This document shows positions 19,870 to 30,087 of a stretch of DNA of 64,000 bases, in pieces. The position numbers and the translations under genes were made by a program. The notes below the pieces were generated by a model. The model was not told where the DNA came from. It ran no database searches and saw nothing but the letters and a program-made list of their open reading frames with translations. Source of the stretch: Ramlibacter sp. (GTDB lineage Bacteria > Pseudomonadota > Gammaproteobacteria > Burkholderiales > Burkholderiaceae_C); contig JAHBZN010000002.1 in the NCBI GenBank assembly GCA_019635415.1, positions 186,001 to 250,000 of the forward strand, in the 5' to 3' direction. Every line of letters begins with the position of its first letter. Position 1 is the first letter of the stretch.

Positions 19870-20178
19870 TTACTTTTGCGCTATTTGAACCTTCAGCCGA
19901 ATTGAGTTAACCTCCCAACCCCGGTCGCGCAAGCGTGCCAGAAGAGCGGGGACGACCTGCCGGAGTTTGGCGGCGGCCGCGTTGCTGCTGACCAGCAGGC
20001 ACCAGTCGGTACCGTCTACCGGGCCCGCCTTGATGGTGGCGCGCAATGGGGCCGGGATCAACAATTCGACCGCCTTGAGCCTCTCGCTGGAGTCTCGCGC
20101 GAGTTCTGCCAGACGCGCCAGCGTAGGCGAGTCCAGGGCAGCTTGCTGCACGGACACCGGGTGATGGAGGCGGCTCAT
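19870..20178 (-). CDS. DUF721 (DciA-like) protein
   Basis: The 102-residue product (MSRLHHPVSVQQAALDSPTLARLAELARDS...) ends in LVSSNAAAAKLRQVVPALLARLRDRGWEV and resembles the DUF721 family, whose DciA members load replicative helicase. The family also occurs beside secA in many proteobacteria. A GTG at 20190 would add four residues. It is divergent from the M23 peptidase gene, with only 26 bases between the ATG and that start. Molecular function here is inferred only. Confidence 0.7.
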   Translation of the reverse strand: MSRLHHPVSVQQAALDSPTLARLAELARDSSERLKAVELLIPAPLRATIKAGPVDGTDWCLLVSSNAAAAKLRQVVPALLARLRDRGWEVNSIRLKVQIAQK

Positions 20179-20204
20179 GGTGACGAACACATGAAGGTTA
20201 TGAA

Positions 20205-21182
20205 GTGCATTTGATTATCACGGATGCGTGGCTGGCCAGGAGCCGGGCCATCCACTTGAGTGGCGCGAGGCTGGTCCTGTCCGTCGTGACGCTGTCCCTG
20301 GTCCTGATGTTCATGGCAGCCGGTCTGTACCACTGGGTTTTTCTCAAGGGCGCCCGCGAGGGCTGGCCGGTGATCGGATCGCTGGTCAAGCTGATGGTCC
20401 GCGGGGAGTTTGAGCAGCGAGACCGCTTCATGCGCGAAAACATCGATGCCATGGCGCGCAAGCTCGGTGAAATGCAGGCCAAGCTGGTCCAGCTCGAAGC
20501 CCTGGGTGAACGCGTGTCCGGCCTGGCGGGAGTCAATCCCGCCGATATCCGCGGCACGCCGGGGCGTGGCGGTGCGCTGGTGTCGGGACGTCCGCTGACC
20601 ATGGAAGAGCTGCAGGCCACCTTGGCCGAACTGGACAAACTCACGGATCAGCGCACTGACCTCATGACCGTGATGGAGTCGCGGCTGTTTGACCAGAAGA
20701 TCAAAAAGCTCATGGTGCCCACGCAGTTGCCGGTGTCCAATGGGGTGATGGGGTCGGCTTTCGGCTGGCGCATCGATCCCTTTACAGGCCGCTCCGCCTT
20801 GCACACCGGACTGGACTTTCCTTCGGCCCCCGGCACCCCCATACTCGCTGCGGCGGGGGGCGTCGTGGTCACGCAGGAGTTCCATCCTGAATACGGCAAC
20901 ATGATCGAGATTGACCACGGCAATGATCTGATCACGCGCTACGCCCATGCCTCGCGCGTGTTCGTCAAGAAAGGGGACCTGATCCGTCGTGGCCAGAAAG
21001 TGGCTGAAGTAGGCACCACCGGACGCTCCACCGGGCCGCATCTGCATTTCGAGGTCTTGGTGCAGGGGGTTCCACAGGACCCCCAGAAGTTCCTGATGGC
21101 CGGGCAACGTCACCCGGGCCCGGTGGTGGCCCAGGCGGCTGCGGTTTCGGCCACTGCGCCGACGGTCCCCGCGCACAGGTAA
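20205..21182 (+). CDS. M23-family peptidase (LytM domain) with membrane anchor
   Basis: The 325-residue product has a short cytosolic N-terminus (MHLIITDAWLARSRAIHLSG), a membrane helix at about residues 21-42, a coiled-coil-like region (69-165) and a C-terminal LytM domain. The zinc ligands are His200 and Asp204 (HTGLD) and His281 within GPHLHFE (279-281). Intact ligands suggest an active peptidoglycan endopeptidase. The GTG at 20205 is used because it gives the family N-terminus. It is located directly upstream of secA, the place held by secM in enterobacteria. Confidence 0.88.
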   Translation: MHLIITDAWLARSRAIHLSGARLVLSVVTLSLVLMFMAAGLYHWVFLKGAREGWPVIGSLVKLMVRGEFEQRDRFMRENIDAMARKLGEMQAKLVQLEALGERVSGLAGVNPADIRGTPGRGGALVSGRPLTMEELQATLAELDKLTDQRTDLMTVMESRLFDQKIKKLMVPTQLPVSNGVMGSAFGWRIDPFTGRSALHTGLDFPSAPGTPILAAAGGVVVTQEFHPEYGNMIEIDHGNDLITRYAHASRVFVKKGDLIRRGQKVAEVGTTGRSTGPHLHFEVLVQGVPQDPQKFLMAGQRHPGPVVAQAAAVSATAPTVPAHR

Positions 21183-21267
21183 AATCAAAGGTTGTGCTGC
21201 ACTGCGTGATGCACTTGCATTGATCAGCGGCGGCCCCATTTCTTCCTGATTGACAAAGGATTGCGCT

Positions 21268-21297
21268 GCCCTGCTGGCCCCAGTGGGCTGGCAGGGC
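21268..21297 (+). promoter_or_regulatory. Hairpin just upstream of secA
   Basis: A 7-bp stem GCCCTGC/GCAGGGC (21268-21274 and 21291-21297) encloses an inner GCCC/GGGC pairing with a 4-base apical part. It ends 12 bases before the secA ATG and overlaps the purine-rich stretch GCAGGGCGG that would serve as ribosome-binding site. It could modulate secA translation. No secM-like arrest peptide is visible in the leader. Confidence 0.5.
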
Positions 21298-21309
21298 GGT
21301 ACTGCTTTC

Positions 21310-24072
<2,763 letters not shown>

Positions 24073-24095
24073 TAGCTCGCTGTAGATACCTTTTT

Positions 24096-24133
24096 ATGCC
24101 CGAAGCGCTGGAGACAGAGCTTCGGGCATTTTT
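24096..24133 (+). terminator. Rho-independent terminator of secA
   Basis: An 11-bp perfect stem, ATGCCCGAAGC at 24096-24106 and GCTTCGGGCAT at 24119-24129, encloses a 12-base loop and is followed by TTTTT and TTG. It lies 24 bases after the secA stop and separates secA from the quorum-sensing locus. Confidence 0.9.
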
Positions 24134-24174
24134 GTTGTGCCTTGGAGACGGGTGAGGAGTATTCCTTAATGCTT

Positions 24175-24192
24175 AGGTAACAAATGTTACCT
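24175..24192. promoter_or_regulatory. 18-bp palindrome, lux-box-like operator upstream of the autoinducer synthase gene
   Basis: AGGTAACAAATGTTACCT has two perfect 7-bp arms around AAAT. It abuts a consensus -35 hexamer (TTGACA at 24193-24198), so its centre would sit near -44 of the predicted start. This is the place where LuxR-type activators bind (lux boxes). A LuxR-type gene lies at the other end of the locus. The function is inferred. Confidence 0.55.
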
Positions 24193-24221
24193 TTGACAGC
24201 ATGATTGCCATTCTTGATACA
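24193..24221 (+). promoter_or_regulatory. Predicted sigma-70 promoter of the autoinducer synthase gene
   Basis: TTGACA (24193-24198), a 17-base spacer and GATACA (24216-24221) make a promoter with a perfect -35 and a weak -10. A weak -10 together with an abutting palindrome is typical of activator-dependent promoters. The predicted start would lie near 24228, about 83 bases upstream of the synthase ATG. Confidence 0.5.
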
Positions 24222-24225
24222 AAGG

Positions 24226-24249
24226 CCCCCTGTCAAGGTTGACAGGGGG
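24226..24249. promoter_or_regulatory. 24-bp palindrome in the leader of the autoinducer synthase gene
   Basis: CCCCCTGTCAA and TTGACAGGGGG are perfect 11-base inverted arms around GG. The palindrome begins at the predicted transcription start. As DNA it could be a repressor operator; as RNA it would form a very stable hairpin with almost no loop. No run of T follows, so it is not a terminator. Confidence 0.55.
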
Positions 24250-24310
24250 TCGCCCACGCATCGTGGCGTTTCCAATTTCAATGAATGCACCATTTTTTAC
24301 GAGGTGCATC

Positions 24311-25555
24311 ATGGAAGTCATCGAAAAAGCCCCGAAGCGGCCTGTGGTCAATCCCCCGCTGAGTACGCAACTGCAACGCCGCTTGGCCAGGGAGTTCACA
24401 CCGCGATGGAATCAGCAGTGGGGCGGCAAATTCATTCTTCACGGCCGTCCTGTTACAGAGGCCGCTGTTCGCCTTGATGGGAATGACTACCTTGGCATCA
24501 GCGGCCATCCCGAAATCGTGCAGGCGCAGGTCAATGCATTGCGCGAGGACCGCGAGTCCGTGATCCAGTCAGGCGTGTTTCTGCTGGACGCGCATCCCTC
24601 GCACCGTCTCGAGCAGTCGTTGGCGGAATGGGTGGGGAAGGAAGACGGATACCTCTGCCAATCGGGTTACGCAGCCAATGTGGGCCTTTTGCAGATCATC
24701 GCGGACGCCCAAACACCGGTCTATCTGGATACGCTTGCCCATGCCTCACTTTGGGAAGGTGCCCATGCCGCCCGTGCGCCAGCTCACGCATTTCGCCACA
24801 ACGACGTGCAACACCTCGAGCGAATGATTGCTGCTCACGGGCCTGGCGTGGTCGTCGTTGATTCGGTGTACAGCACAACCGGCGCGCTATGTCCATTGCA
24901 TGAGATCGTGCAGGCCTGTGAACGCTTGGAGTGCATGATCGTGGTGGACGAATCGCACTCGCTGGGAACACATGGTCCAGCAGGGGCCGGCCTTTGCGCG
25001 GCGCTGGGACTGACGGACCGCGTGCATTTCATCACTGCCAGTCTGGCCAAGGCGTTTGCCGGTCGAGCGGGTTTCTTCACGGCGCCGGCAAGCATGCGCT
25101 ACTACACCTTGATCAGCAGCTATCCCAATATCTTCAGTTCGTCGTTGCTGCCGCATGAGGTGGCAGGTCTCGCGGCAACTCTTGGCGTCATCCGCGCCAG
25201 CGATGATGCCCGCCGCAGGCTGCACGCGAACACGGCGCGTGTTCGCGGGAGCCTGTCCGGCTTGGGATATCCGATCCACCAAGGCAGTGAACAGATCATT
25301 GCTCTCGAAGCTGGGACGGAGCCTGCCGCGATGATGCTGCGCGACGAACTCGAAGCCCATGACGTCGTAGGCGCCCTGTTCTGCGCGCCCGCTACCAGCC
25401 GCAACAGGGCCATGGTTCGCCTGACCCTCAATGCGTCTTTGACCGAAGCGGAAATCCAGCATGTGGAAGCAGTCGCCCAGGTTCTGGCTCCGCGCTTGCA
25501 GCCGTGGAACTGGCCTATTGCGCGGCGTCAGCGCAGTCGGACGACTCAGCCCTGA
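24311..25555 (+). CDS. Alpha-hydroxyketone autoinducer synthase, CqsA/LqsA/JqsA family
   Basis: This PLP enzyme of the alpha-oxoamine synthase fold is the type that makes alpha-hydroxyketone signals (CAI-1 in Vibrio, LAI-1 in Legionella). The 414-residue sequence closely follows Vibrio CqsA as I recall it: SQSG-ANVGLLQ, AHASLWEGAH, HGPGVVVVDSVYST, VVDESHSLGTHGPAGAGL and the Schiff-base lysine 247 in TASLAKAFAGRAGFF. The neighbouring two-component genes support CqsA over a biotin-type KBL/BioF enzyme. The ATG at 24311 is preceded by GAGGTG; an in-frame ATG at 24281 lacks a binding site. The 3' end overlaps the convergent regulator gene by 10 bases. Confidence 0.92.
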   Translation: MEVIEKAPKRPVVNPPLSTQLQRRLAREFTPRWNQQWGGKFILHGRPVTEAAVRLDGNDYLGISGHPEIVQAQVNALREDRESVIQSGVFLLDAHPSHRLEQSLAEWVGKEDGYLCQSGYAANVGLLQIIADAQTPVYLDTLAHASLWEGAHAARAPAHAFRHNDVQHLERMIAAHGPGVVVVDSVYSTTGALCPLHEIVQACERLECMIVVDESHSLGTHGPAGAGLCAALGLTDRVHFITASLAKAFAGRAGFFTAPASMRYYTLISSYPNIFSSSLLPHEVAGLAATLGVIRASDDARRRLHANTARVRGSLSGLGYPIHQGSEQIIALEAGTEPAAMMLRDELEAHDVVGALFCAPATSRNRAMVRLTLNASLTEAEIQHVEAVAQVLAPRLQPWNWPIARRQRSRTTQP

Positions 25556-26523
25556 ACGCTGCGTGGTTCCTGCCGAGCCAGCCAGCGCGCATAGCTGTTG
25601 GCGCTATCCGGGCAGAATTCGGACGGGATGTTGAACAATGCGCCGAGCAGGGTTTCTTCCCGGCCAACGGCAAACGCCGGAGTCAGTTCAGGCGGCGAGC
25701 CATACGCCAGCGCCTGTCTGAGTTCCAGGTCCGCCAGCTTGCGCCCCGACCGGATGTCTTCCAGTGCGTGGCCTTTGACGCCTTCAGCCTCGGCCAACTC
25801 CGCGAGATCTGACAGGCCAGAGACTGGCTCGAGCTGCAACCAGCTGACCCGGCCGCTGGCGTCCATGCCCAGAACGCCGAACGGATCGCCGATGACCACA
25901 TGCTCCACCCAGCGCTTGGACGCCAAATCACGCAAGTCCCGCCCCACGGAGGGGACGCGCAACAATGCGTTCTGCTCCGGTGTGAGGGTCGCGCGCCAGA
26001 TCTGCGCATGCCGGGCACTGGGCGTGGCCATGAGGTGTTCCACAGCGTCAATTAGACGATGGGAAATGTCGGGAGTCTGTTTCGCGATGAACTGGTCAAT
26101 CAAGCCGCGGTTGAAAGCATTGACAGCGACCTGTTCGTCGGCTTGGCCTGTCAGCAGTACACGCGATCCCGGCCACTCCACCAGCTCTCCCAGTGCTTGC
26201 AGTCCGTCCATGGCCGGCATGGAGTAATCCACTACACAGATTCTGGTCAGGGCGTACCGTTCGGTGTACTTGGACCAGTAACCTAGGATCTGTGGGATCA
26301 GCGGCCGGCCTTCCCGCCACTGGTCGACCAACTGTTGCTGATTCCACGCATCCGCTTCCCAGAAAGGAGGTTCCTGCTGAAGATAGTTGATGCAGTCGTA
26401 CGGCCGCAAAAACAAGCGAAGGTGCCAATGCCTGGGCAGCACCAGGGCGAGCATCTCTAGATAGTCCGGATCGTCGTCGAGAAAAACGATGGCGCCGGGG
26501 CGTTGGAACAGGGAAAAACTCAT
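25546..26523 (-). CDS. LqsR-like response regulator with extended receiver domain
   Basis: The 325-residue product starts MSFSLFQRPGAIVFLDDDPDYLEML. It has the acidic pocket at Asp16-18, the phospho-acceptor Asp99 in RICVVDYSMPAMDGLQ, and the receiver Thr/Ser and Lys positions in RVLLTGQAD and QFIAKQ. About 45 residues are inserted between the second strand and the phospho-acceptor strand compared with CheY. Legionella LqsR also has its acceptor late, near residue 108. The C-terminal 180 residues match no DNA-binding fold I recognise. A GTG at 26541 is an alternative start. It lies 44 bases downstream of the kinase gene. Confidence 0.82.
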   Translation of the reverse strand: MSFSLFQRPGAIVFLDDDPDYLEMLALVLPRHWHLRLFLRPYDCINYLQQEPPFWEADAWNQQQLVDQWREGRPLIPQILGYWSKYTERYALTRICVVDYSMPAMDGLQALGELVEWPGSRVLLTGQADEQVAVNAFNRGLIDQFIAKQTPDISHRLIDAVEHLMATPSARHAQIWRATLTPEQNALLRVPSVGRDLRDLASKRWVEHVVIGDPFGVLGMDASGRVSWLQLEPVSGLSDLAELAEAEGVKGHALEDIRSGRKLADLELRQALAYGSPPELTPAFAVGREETLLGALFNIPSEFCPDSANSYARWLARQEPRSVQG

Positions 26524-26567
26524 CGCGTCAGGGAAGTCCACTGATGTGAAACGGGTGTCGCATTGTG

Positions 26568-27896
26568 CTACTCAAGCAACGGGAGCTCAATGGTAAAGCT
26601 GGCGCCTTGCGCCGGGGCTGACTTCACGCGGATCGAACCGTGTGCGCTTTCCACCACTCGTTTGCAAAACGCGAGCCCCAGTCCATGGCCCGTCCCGCGA
26701 TCCGTAGAGAAAAAAGGCTCGAAGATCTGATCCTGCACCTCAGGATCGATGCCGCCGCCTTTGTCGGTGATCACGATGCGCCCGCGCTCGTGCAGGGTGC
26801 CCACCTCCACGAGCAGGTCCCCGGGCTGAGTGGCCGTGTTCGCAGCGGCCAGCGAGCGCAAGGCATTCTTGACTAGGTTGTTGACGACCTGTGAGAACAG
26901 CGCCCGCGACCCGGCGAACCTGAAATCACGTCGCACGTGAAACACGACACTGGCCCGCTCACGGGCGCTGCGATAGGGGTAGTCGCGCAGTGCATCACCT
27001 ACCACGCCGCCTGCTGAAACGGACTCCTTGTGGGTTGGCAGACGCAGCAATCTTGCATTGGCAATTTGCGCGTCAATCTGATGATTCATGTTTCGCACCA
27101 AGGAGTGCAGACGTGCTGCAAGCCTGTCTAGCTGCTGCGCCGAAGCGTCGGGCACGTTGGCCTTTTCGTTGCGAATGGCATCGCCGATCAATGACATGGT
27201 CGCCAGCGGGGTTCGAAGTTCGTGGGCCATGATGCCCATGGTTGCCAGGGTGTTGTCCAAATGCTCGCGCCGCAGGTTGGCCGAAGACAGTCCCAGCAGC
27301 AAGCCCATGCTCATGCTGAACGCAATGACCACGGCGTTGACCGCAAACTGCTGCTCAGTGAGTGCGGGCACAGCCGGCCCTATCCACTGGAACAGCCCCC
27401 ATGCAATTCCGGCACCCGCACCGATGCCCAGCGTCGCGAGCCGCCAGTCGGTTGCGTAGTAGTAGCTCAGAATCATCGCGCAGATGCTTGCCAGCCAGAC
27501 CGTGTTGCCACTGTTGCAAAGGTACATCCAACTGAACAGGAAGGGGAGCTCGAACCAGAAGACTGCGCTGAACACCTGGCCAGCCAGGCGGCTGGAAGGG
27601 TCGCTACTGATCCTGTTGCTGATCAGCAGGCAACCGGTGAGGCCCGTAAAACCCCGCAGCCAGATGTTCTCATAGGGCTGCGGCAGCCAATGTCCCCAGA
27701 TCCAATAGAACAGCGGATGCCCCGTTAGTGTGAACAGACCCAGGCCCTTCATTCGAAGAGGGGATGTGTGCAGAACCGGTACGAGTGGCGCTGCGATGAC
27801 TTCCTGGCGCAGCCATTGACGCACGCTGGTCCAGGCTGATCTCAGCAGACTGCGGCGCGACGTCAAGTGGGTTGTGGATGGGTTGGAAGAGGGCAC
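26568..27896 (-). CDS. CqsS/LqsS-like sensor histidine kinase without receiver domain
   Basis: The 442-residue product has about six membrane helices (residues 50-205) and then a kinase core. His225 lies in the H box MGIMAHELRTPLATMS, with N box VVNNLVKNALRSL, G1 ITDKGGGIDPEV and G2 GTGHGLGLAFCKRVV. The sensor part (GHPLFYWIWGHWLPQPYENIWLRG) closely resembles the CAI-1-binding region of Vibrio CqsS. In contrast to CqsS it lacks a fused receiver. The GTG at 27896 is the longest start; ATG 27752 would truncate the N-terminus before the first helix. Confidence 0.88.
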   Translation of the reverse strand: MPSSNPSTTHLTSRRSLLRSAWTSVRQWLRQEVIAAPLVPVLHTSPLRMKGLGLFTLTGHPLFYWIWGHWLPQPYENIWLRGFTGLTGCLLISNRISSDPSSRLAGQVFSAVFWFELPFLFSWMYLCNSGNTVWLASICAMILSYYYATDWRLATLGIGAGAGIAWGLFQWIGPAVPALTEQQFAVNAVVIAFSMSMGLLLGLSSANLRREHLDNTLATMGIMAHELRTPLATMSLIGDAIRNEKANVPDASAQQLDRLAARLHSLVRNMNHQIDAQIANARLLRLPTHKESVSAGGVVGDALRDYPYRSARERASVVFHVRRDFRFAGSRALFSQVVNNLVKNALRSLAAANTATQPGDLLVEVGTLHERGRIVITDKGGGIDPEVQDQIFEPFFSTDRGTGHGLGLAFCKRVVESAHGSIRVKSAPAQGASFTIELPLLE

Positions 27897-27906
27897 GTCG
27901 AGACGT
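27895..27906. promoter_or_regulatory. Short palindrome between divergent kinase and LuxR-type genes
   Basis: ACGTC-GA-GACGT is a perfect 5-bp inverted repeat in the divergent region shared by the sensor kinase and the LuxR-type regulator. A second short repeat, CGAC-AC-GTCG, lies at 27941-27950. Either could bind a local regulator, but short repeats are common in G+C-rich DNA. Confidence 0.25.
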
Positions 27907-27923
27907 TGAGGAGGTCCGTGATA

Positions 27924-28619
27924 TTGTCCCGGTTCTTTAACGACACGTCGATGCAGTTACCTGTTAACTTTGACAGCGTGAGCCTGGATGGCATTCTCAG
28001 CGACTGGATCTGCGCGCTGCGCGAGTTCTCTGTGGAGGCCGTGGTGGTGCTGGGGCCGGATCCGTTTGGGACGGCCGAGGAGCGGCAAGTGCTGGCGGTG
28101 CACCCTCCCGTGGTGGCCGACGCGGCGCAGGCGCTCGCGGAAAGCCGCGACTTTGGCGCGCCCTGGCGCGACTCCGATGCACCGCTCGTGGCGTGGCAGC
28201 ACATCGCCAAGTCCGATCATCTGAGCGCCGGCCGCTGGCGTCTGCTGTCCTTGGCCCATGGTTTCCAGACGGTCATCCGGGTGGAGTTCTCGTTGCCGGC
28301 TGGCCGGGCCTTCGAATGCTTCATGTTCAGTCCGCGCGAGCTCAACGACCGCGCAGAGGCCGCCTCCCTGGTCTGGTCCGCGCTGAACATCTGGCCGCTG
28401 GTCAAGCGCTCCATCGCGACCGCGCGCTCGACTTTGAGCCCGCGCGAGCGGGAATGCCTGGTGCTGGCCTTCGAGGGGCTCACGGCGCGCGAAAGCGCCG
28501 CTCGTCTGCATTGCAGCGACCGAACGGTGAACTACCACCTGGCCAATGCCATGAACAAGCTCAAGGTCGACAACAAGATGGCCGCCATTCAGCGGGCCTG
28601 CTGGATCGGCGCGATCTGA
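27924..28619 (+). CDS. LuxR-type transcriptional regulator (solo)
   Basis: The product (231 residues from TTG 27924, 222 from ATG 27951) ends in a LuxR/GerE helix-turn-helix: TLSPRERECLVLAFEGLTARESAARLHCSDRTVNYHLANAMNKLKV. The N-terminal ~150 residues have the size of an autoinducer-binding domain, but I do not see the conserved Trp/Tyr/Asp set of acyl-homoserine-lactone receptors. No luxI-type gene is visible. The TTG is chosen because AGGAGG at 27909-27914 sits nine bases before it; the ATG has no such site. It is divergent from the AHK sensor kinase, and its 3' end overlaps the amidase by 31 bases. Confidence 0.8.
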   Translation: MSRFFNDTSMQLPVNFDSVSLDGILSDWICALREFSVEAVVVLGPDPFGTAEERQVLAVHPPVVADAAQALAESRDFGAPWRDSDAPLVAWQHIAKSDHLSAGRWRLLSLAHGFQTVIRVEFSLPAGRAFECFMFSPRELNDRAEAASLVWSALNIWPLVKRSIATARSTLSPRERECLVLAFEGLTARESAARLHCSDRTVNYHLANAMNKLKVDNKMAAIQRACWIGAI

Positions 28620-30025
28620 AGCACATCGCTGGCGGCTTCCTCGTAGGCCTGTGCCAGTTCCAGAACGGCGAGATCGCCGCGCGGCCGGCCAATCAGTTGG
28701 AGGCCCATCGGCAGGCCGCCTGCGCCAAAGCCCGCTGGCACGCTGATGCAGGGCAGGCCTGCAAAGGTCGCGTAAATCACCACTTCCATCCAGCGGTGGT
28801 AGGTGTCCATCTCACGCCCGTTGATGCTGGCGGGCCAGCGCTGCGCGGCGTCGAACGGCCACACCTGGGCGGAAGGCAGCGCGAGGAAGTCACAGCGGTC
28901 GAACAGCTTGAGCAACTGCTGGTAGAACGTGGTGCGCTGCGCGCTGGCCGCGAGGAACTGACTGCCCGTCAGGCCCTGGGCTTGCTCATGCTCCCACAGC
29001 GCCTCGGGCTTGATGTGAGCGCGGTGTGACGGCTTGATCAGAAAGGGCGCAATGCGCGCCGCCACCAGCGCCCGCCGCCACACCAGCCACGCTTGCCATA
29101 CGGATTCAGGTGAGAAGCCGGGCTGCAGGGACTCGACGGGGCAGCCCAGCGACTCGAAGCGCCGCAGCGCCTGCCCGCACACGTCAAGGATGCCGGGCTC
29201 CATCGGCAGATGGCCTTGCAGATCGCCAAGCCAGCCAATGCGCAGGCCGCGCGGGTCGCGGCGGAGATCCCCCGCGAACTGCGCGGGGTCTTCGGCAATC
29301 GCCAGCGGCGCTTGCGGGTGCGGACCGGCCTGGATGGCCAGCAGCCTCGCCACATCGCGCACGCAGCGTCCCATCGGCCCCTCCGTTCCCAGCTGGGCGA
29401 CCCAGACGTCGGGCGAGGGCGCCATGGGGACCCGGCCCTGTGAGGGGCGAAACCCGAAGACGTTGTTCCATCCAGCCGGGTTTCGCAGGGAGCCCATGAA
29501 GTCGGAGCCGTCCGCCACGGGCAGCAGTCGCAGGGCAAGGGCCACGGCGGCGCCCCCGCTGCTTCCGCCGGCCGACAAATGGGGGTCGAACGCATTGCGT
29601 GTGGTGCCGAACACCTCGTTGAAGGTATGCGAACCCAGCCCGAACTCCGGCGTGTTGCTCTTGCCGACGACGATGCAGCCAGCGGCCTTCATGCGGCTGG
29701 CCAGCAAACCGTCCTCGCGGGCGATGAAGTCCCGCATCAGTGGCGAGCCCATGGTCGTGGGCAGGCCCGCCACGTTGGCGAGGTCCTTGATCGCCTGGGG
29801 CATGCCGTGCATCCAGCCCATGGACTCGCCGCGTGCGAGCTGCGCGTCGCGCGCGTCGGCTTCGGCAAGCAGCGCTTGTGGATCGCGCAGGCTCACCAGG
29901 GCGTTGTAGCGGGGGTTGAGCTCCCCGATGCGGGCCAGATAGGCCTGCATGACCTCGCGGCACGAGGCTTCTCTCGTGTGGATCAGGGTTGACAGGGCGT
30001 GGGCGGGCAGTTCGGTGAGGTTCAT
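28589..30025 (-). CDS. Amidase signature-family hydrolase
   Basis: The 478-residue protein has the amidase catalytic elements: Lys in MPQAIKDLANVAGLPTTMGS and the Gly/Ser-rich SAGGSSGGAAVALALRLLPVADGSDFMGS with the Ser-cis-Ser pair of the Ser-Ser-Lys triad. It is shaped like GatA-family amidases, but no gatB/gatC is nearby and the sequence is closer to stand-alone amidases that act on small amides. The substrate is not predictable. The start MNLTELPAHALSTL fits an N-terminus for this family. Confidence 0.88.
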   Translation of the reverse strand: MNLTELPAHALSTLIHTREASCREVMQAYLARIGELNPRYNALVSLRDPQALLAEADARDAQLARGESMGWMHGMPQAIKDLANVAGLPTTMGSPLMRDFIAREDGLLASRMKAAGCIVVGKSNTPEFGLGSHTFNEVFGTTRNAFDPHLSAGGSSGGAAVALALRLLPVADGSDFMGSLRNPAGWNNVFGFRPSQGRVPMAPSPDVWVAQLGTEGPMGRCVRDVARLLAIQAGPHPQAPLAIAEDPAQFAGDLRRDPRGLRIGWLGDLQGHLPMEPGILDVCGQALRRFESLGCPVESLQPGFSPESVWQAWLVWRRALVAARIAPFLIKPSHRAHIKPEALWEHEQAQGLTGSQFLAASAQRTTFYQQLLKLFDRCDFLALPSAQVWPFDAAQRWPASINGREMDTYHRWMEVVIYATFAGLPCISVPAGFGAGGLPMGLQLIGRPRGDLAVLELAQAYEEAASDVLQIAPIQQAR

Positions 30026-30087
30026 CGGGGGCGGCGCGGAGGGTTTATATTGCGGTGCGAACAGCCGCCATTTTGGAGCCTGCCCCC

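Noticed and set aside
21193..21222. Short leader peptide MLHCVMHLH before secA
   Set aside because: It is only nine codons long, has no clear ribosome-binding site and no arrest-like sequence, so it is no secM equivalent.
24281..24310. ATG at 24281 as a start for the autoinducer synthase
   Set aside because: It is in frame but has no ribosome-binding site; GAGGTG precedes the ATG at 24311.
27955..27969. Inverted repeat AGTTA-CCTGT-TAACT near the LuxR-type start
   Set aside because: It is inside the coding sequence, has short arms and resembles the synthase palindrome only in parts; it is probably chance.
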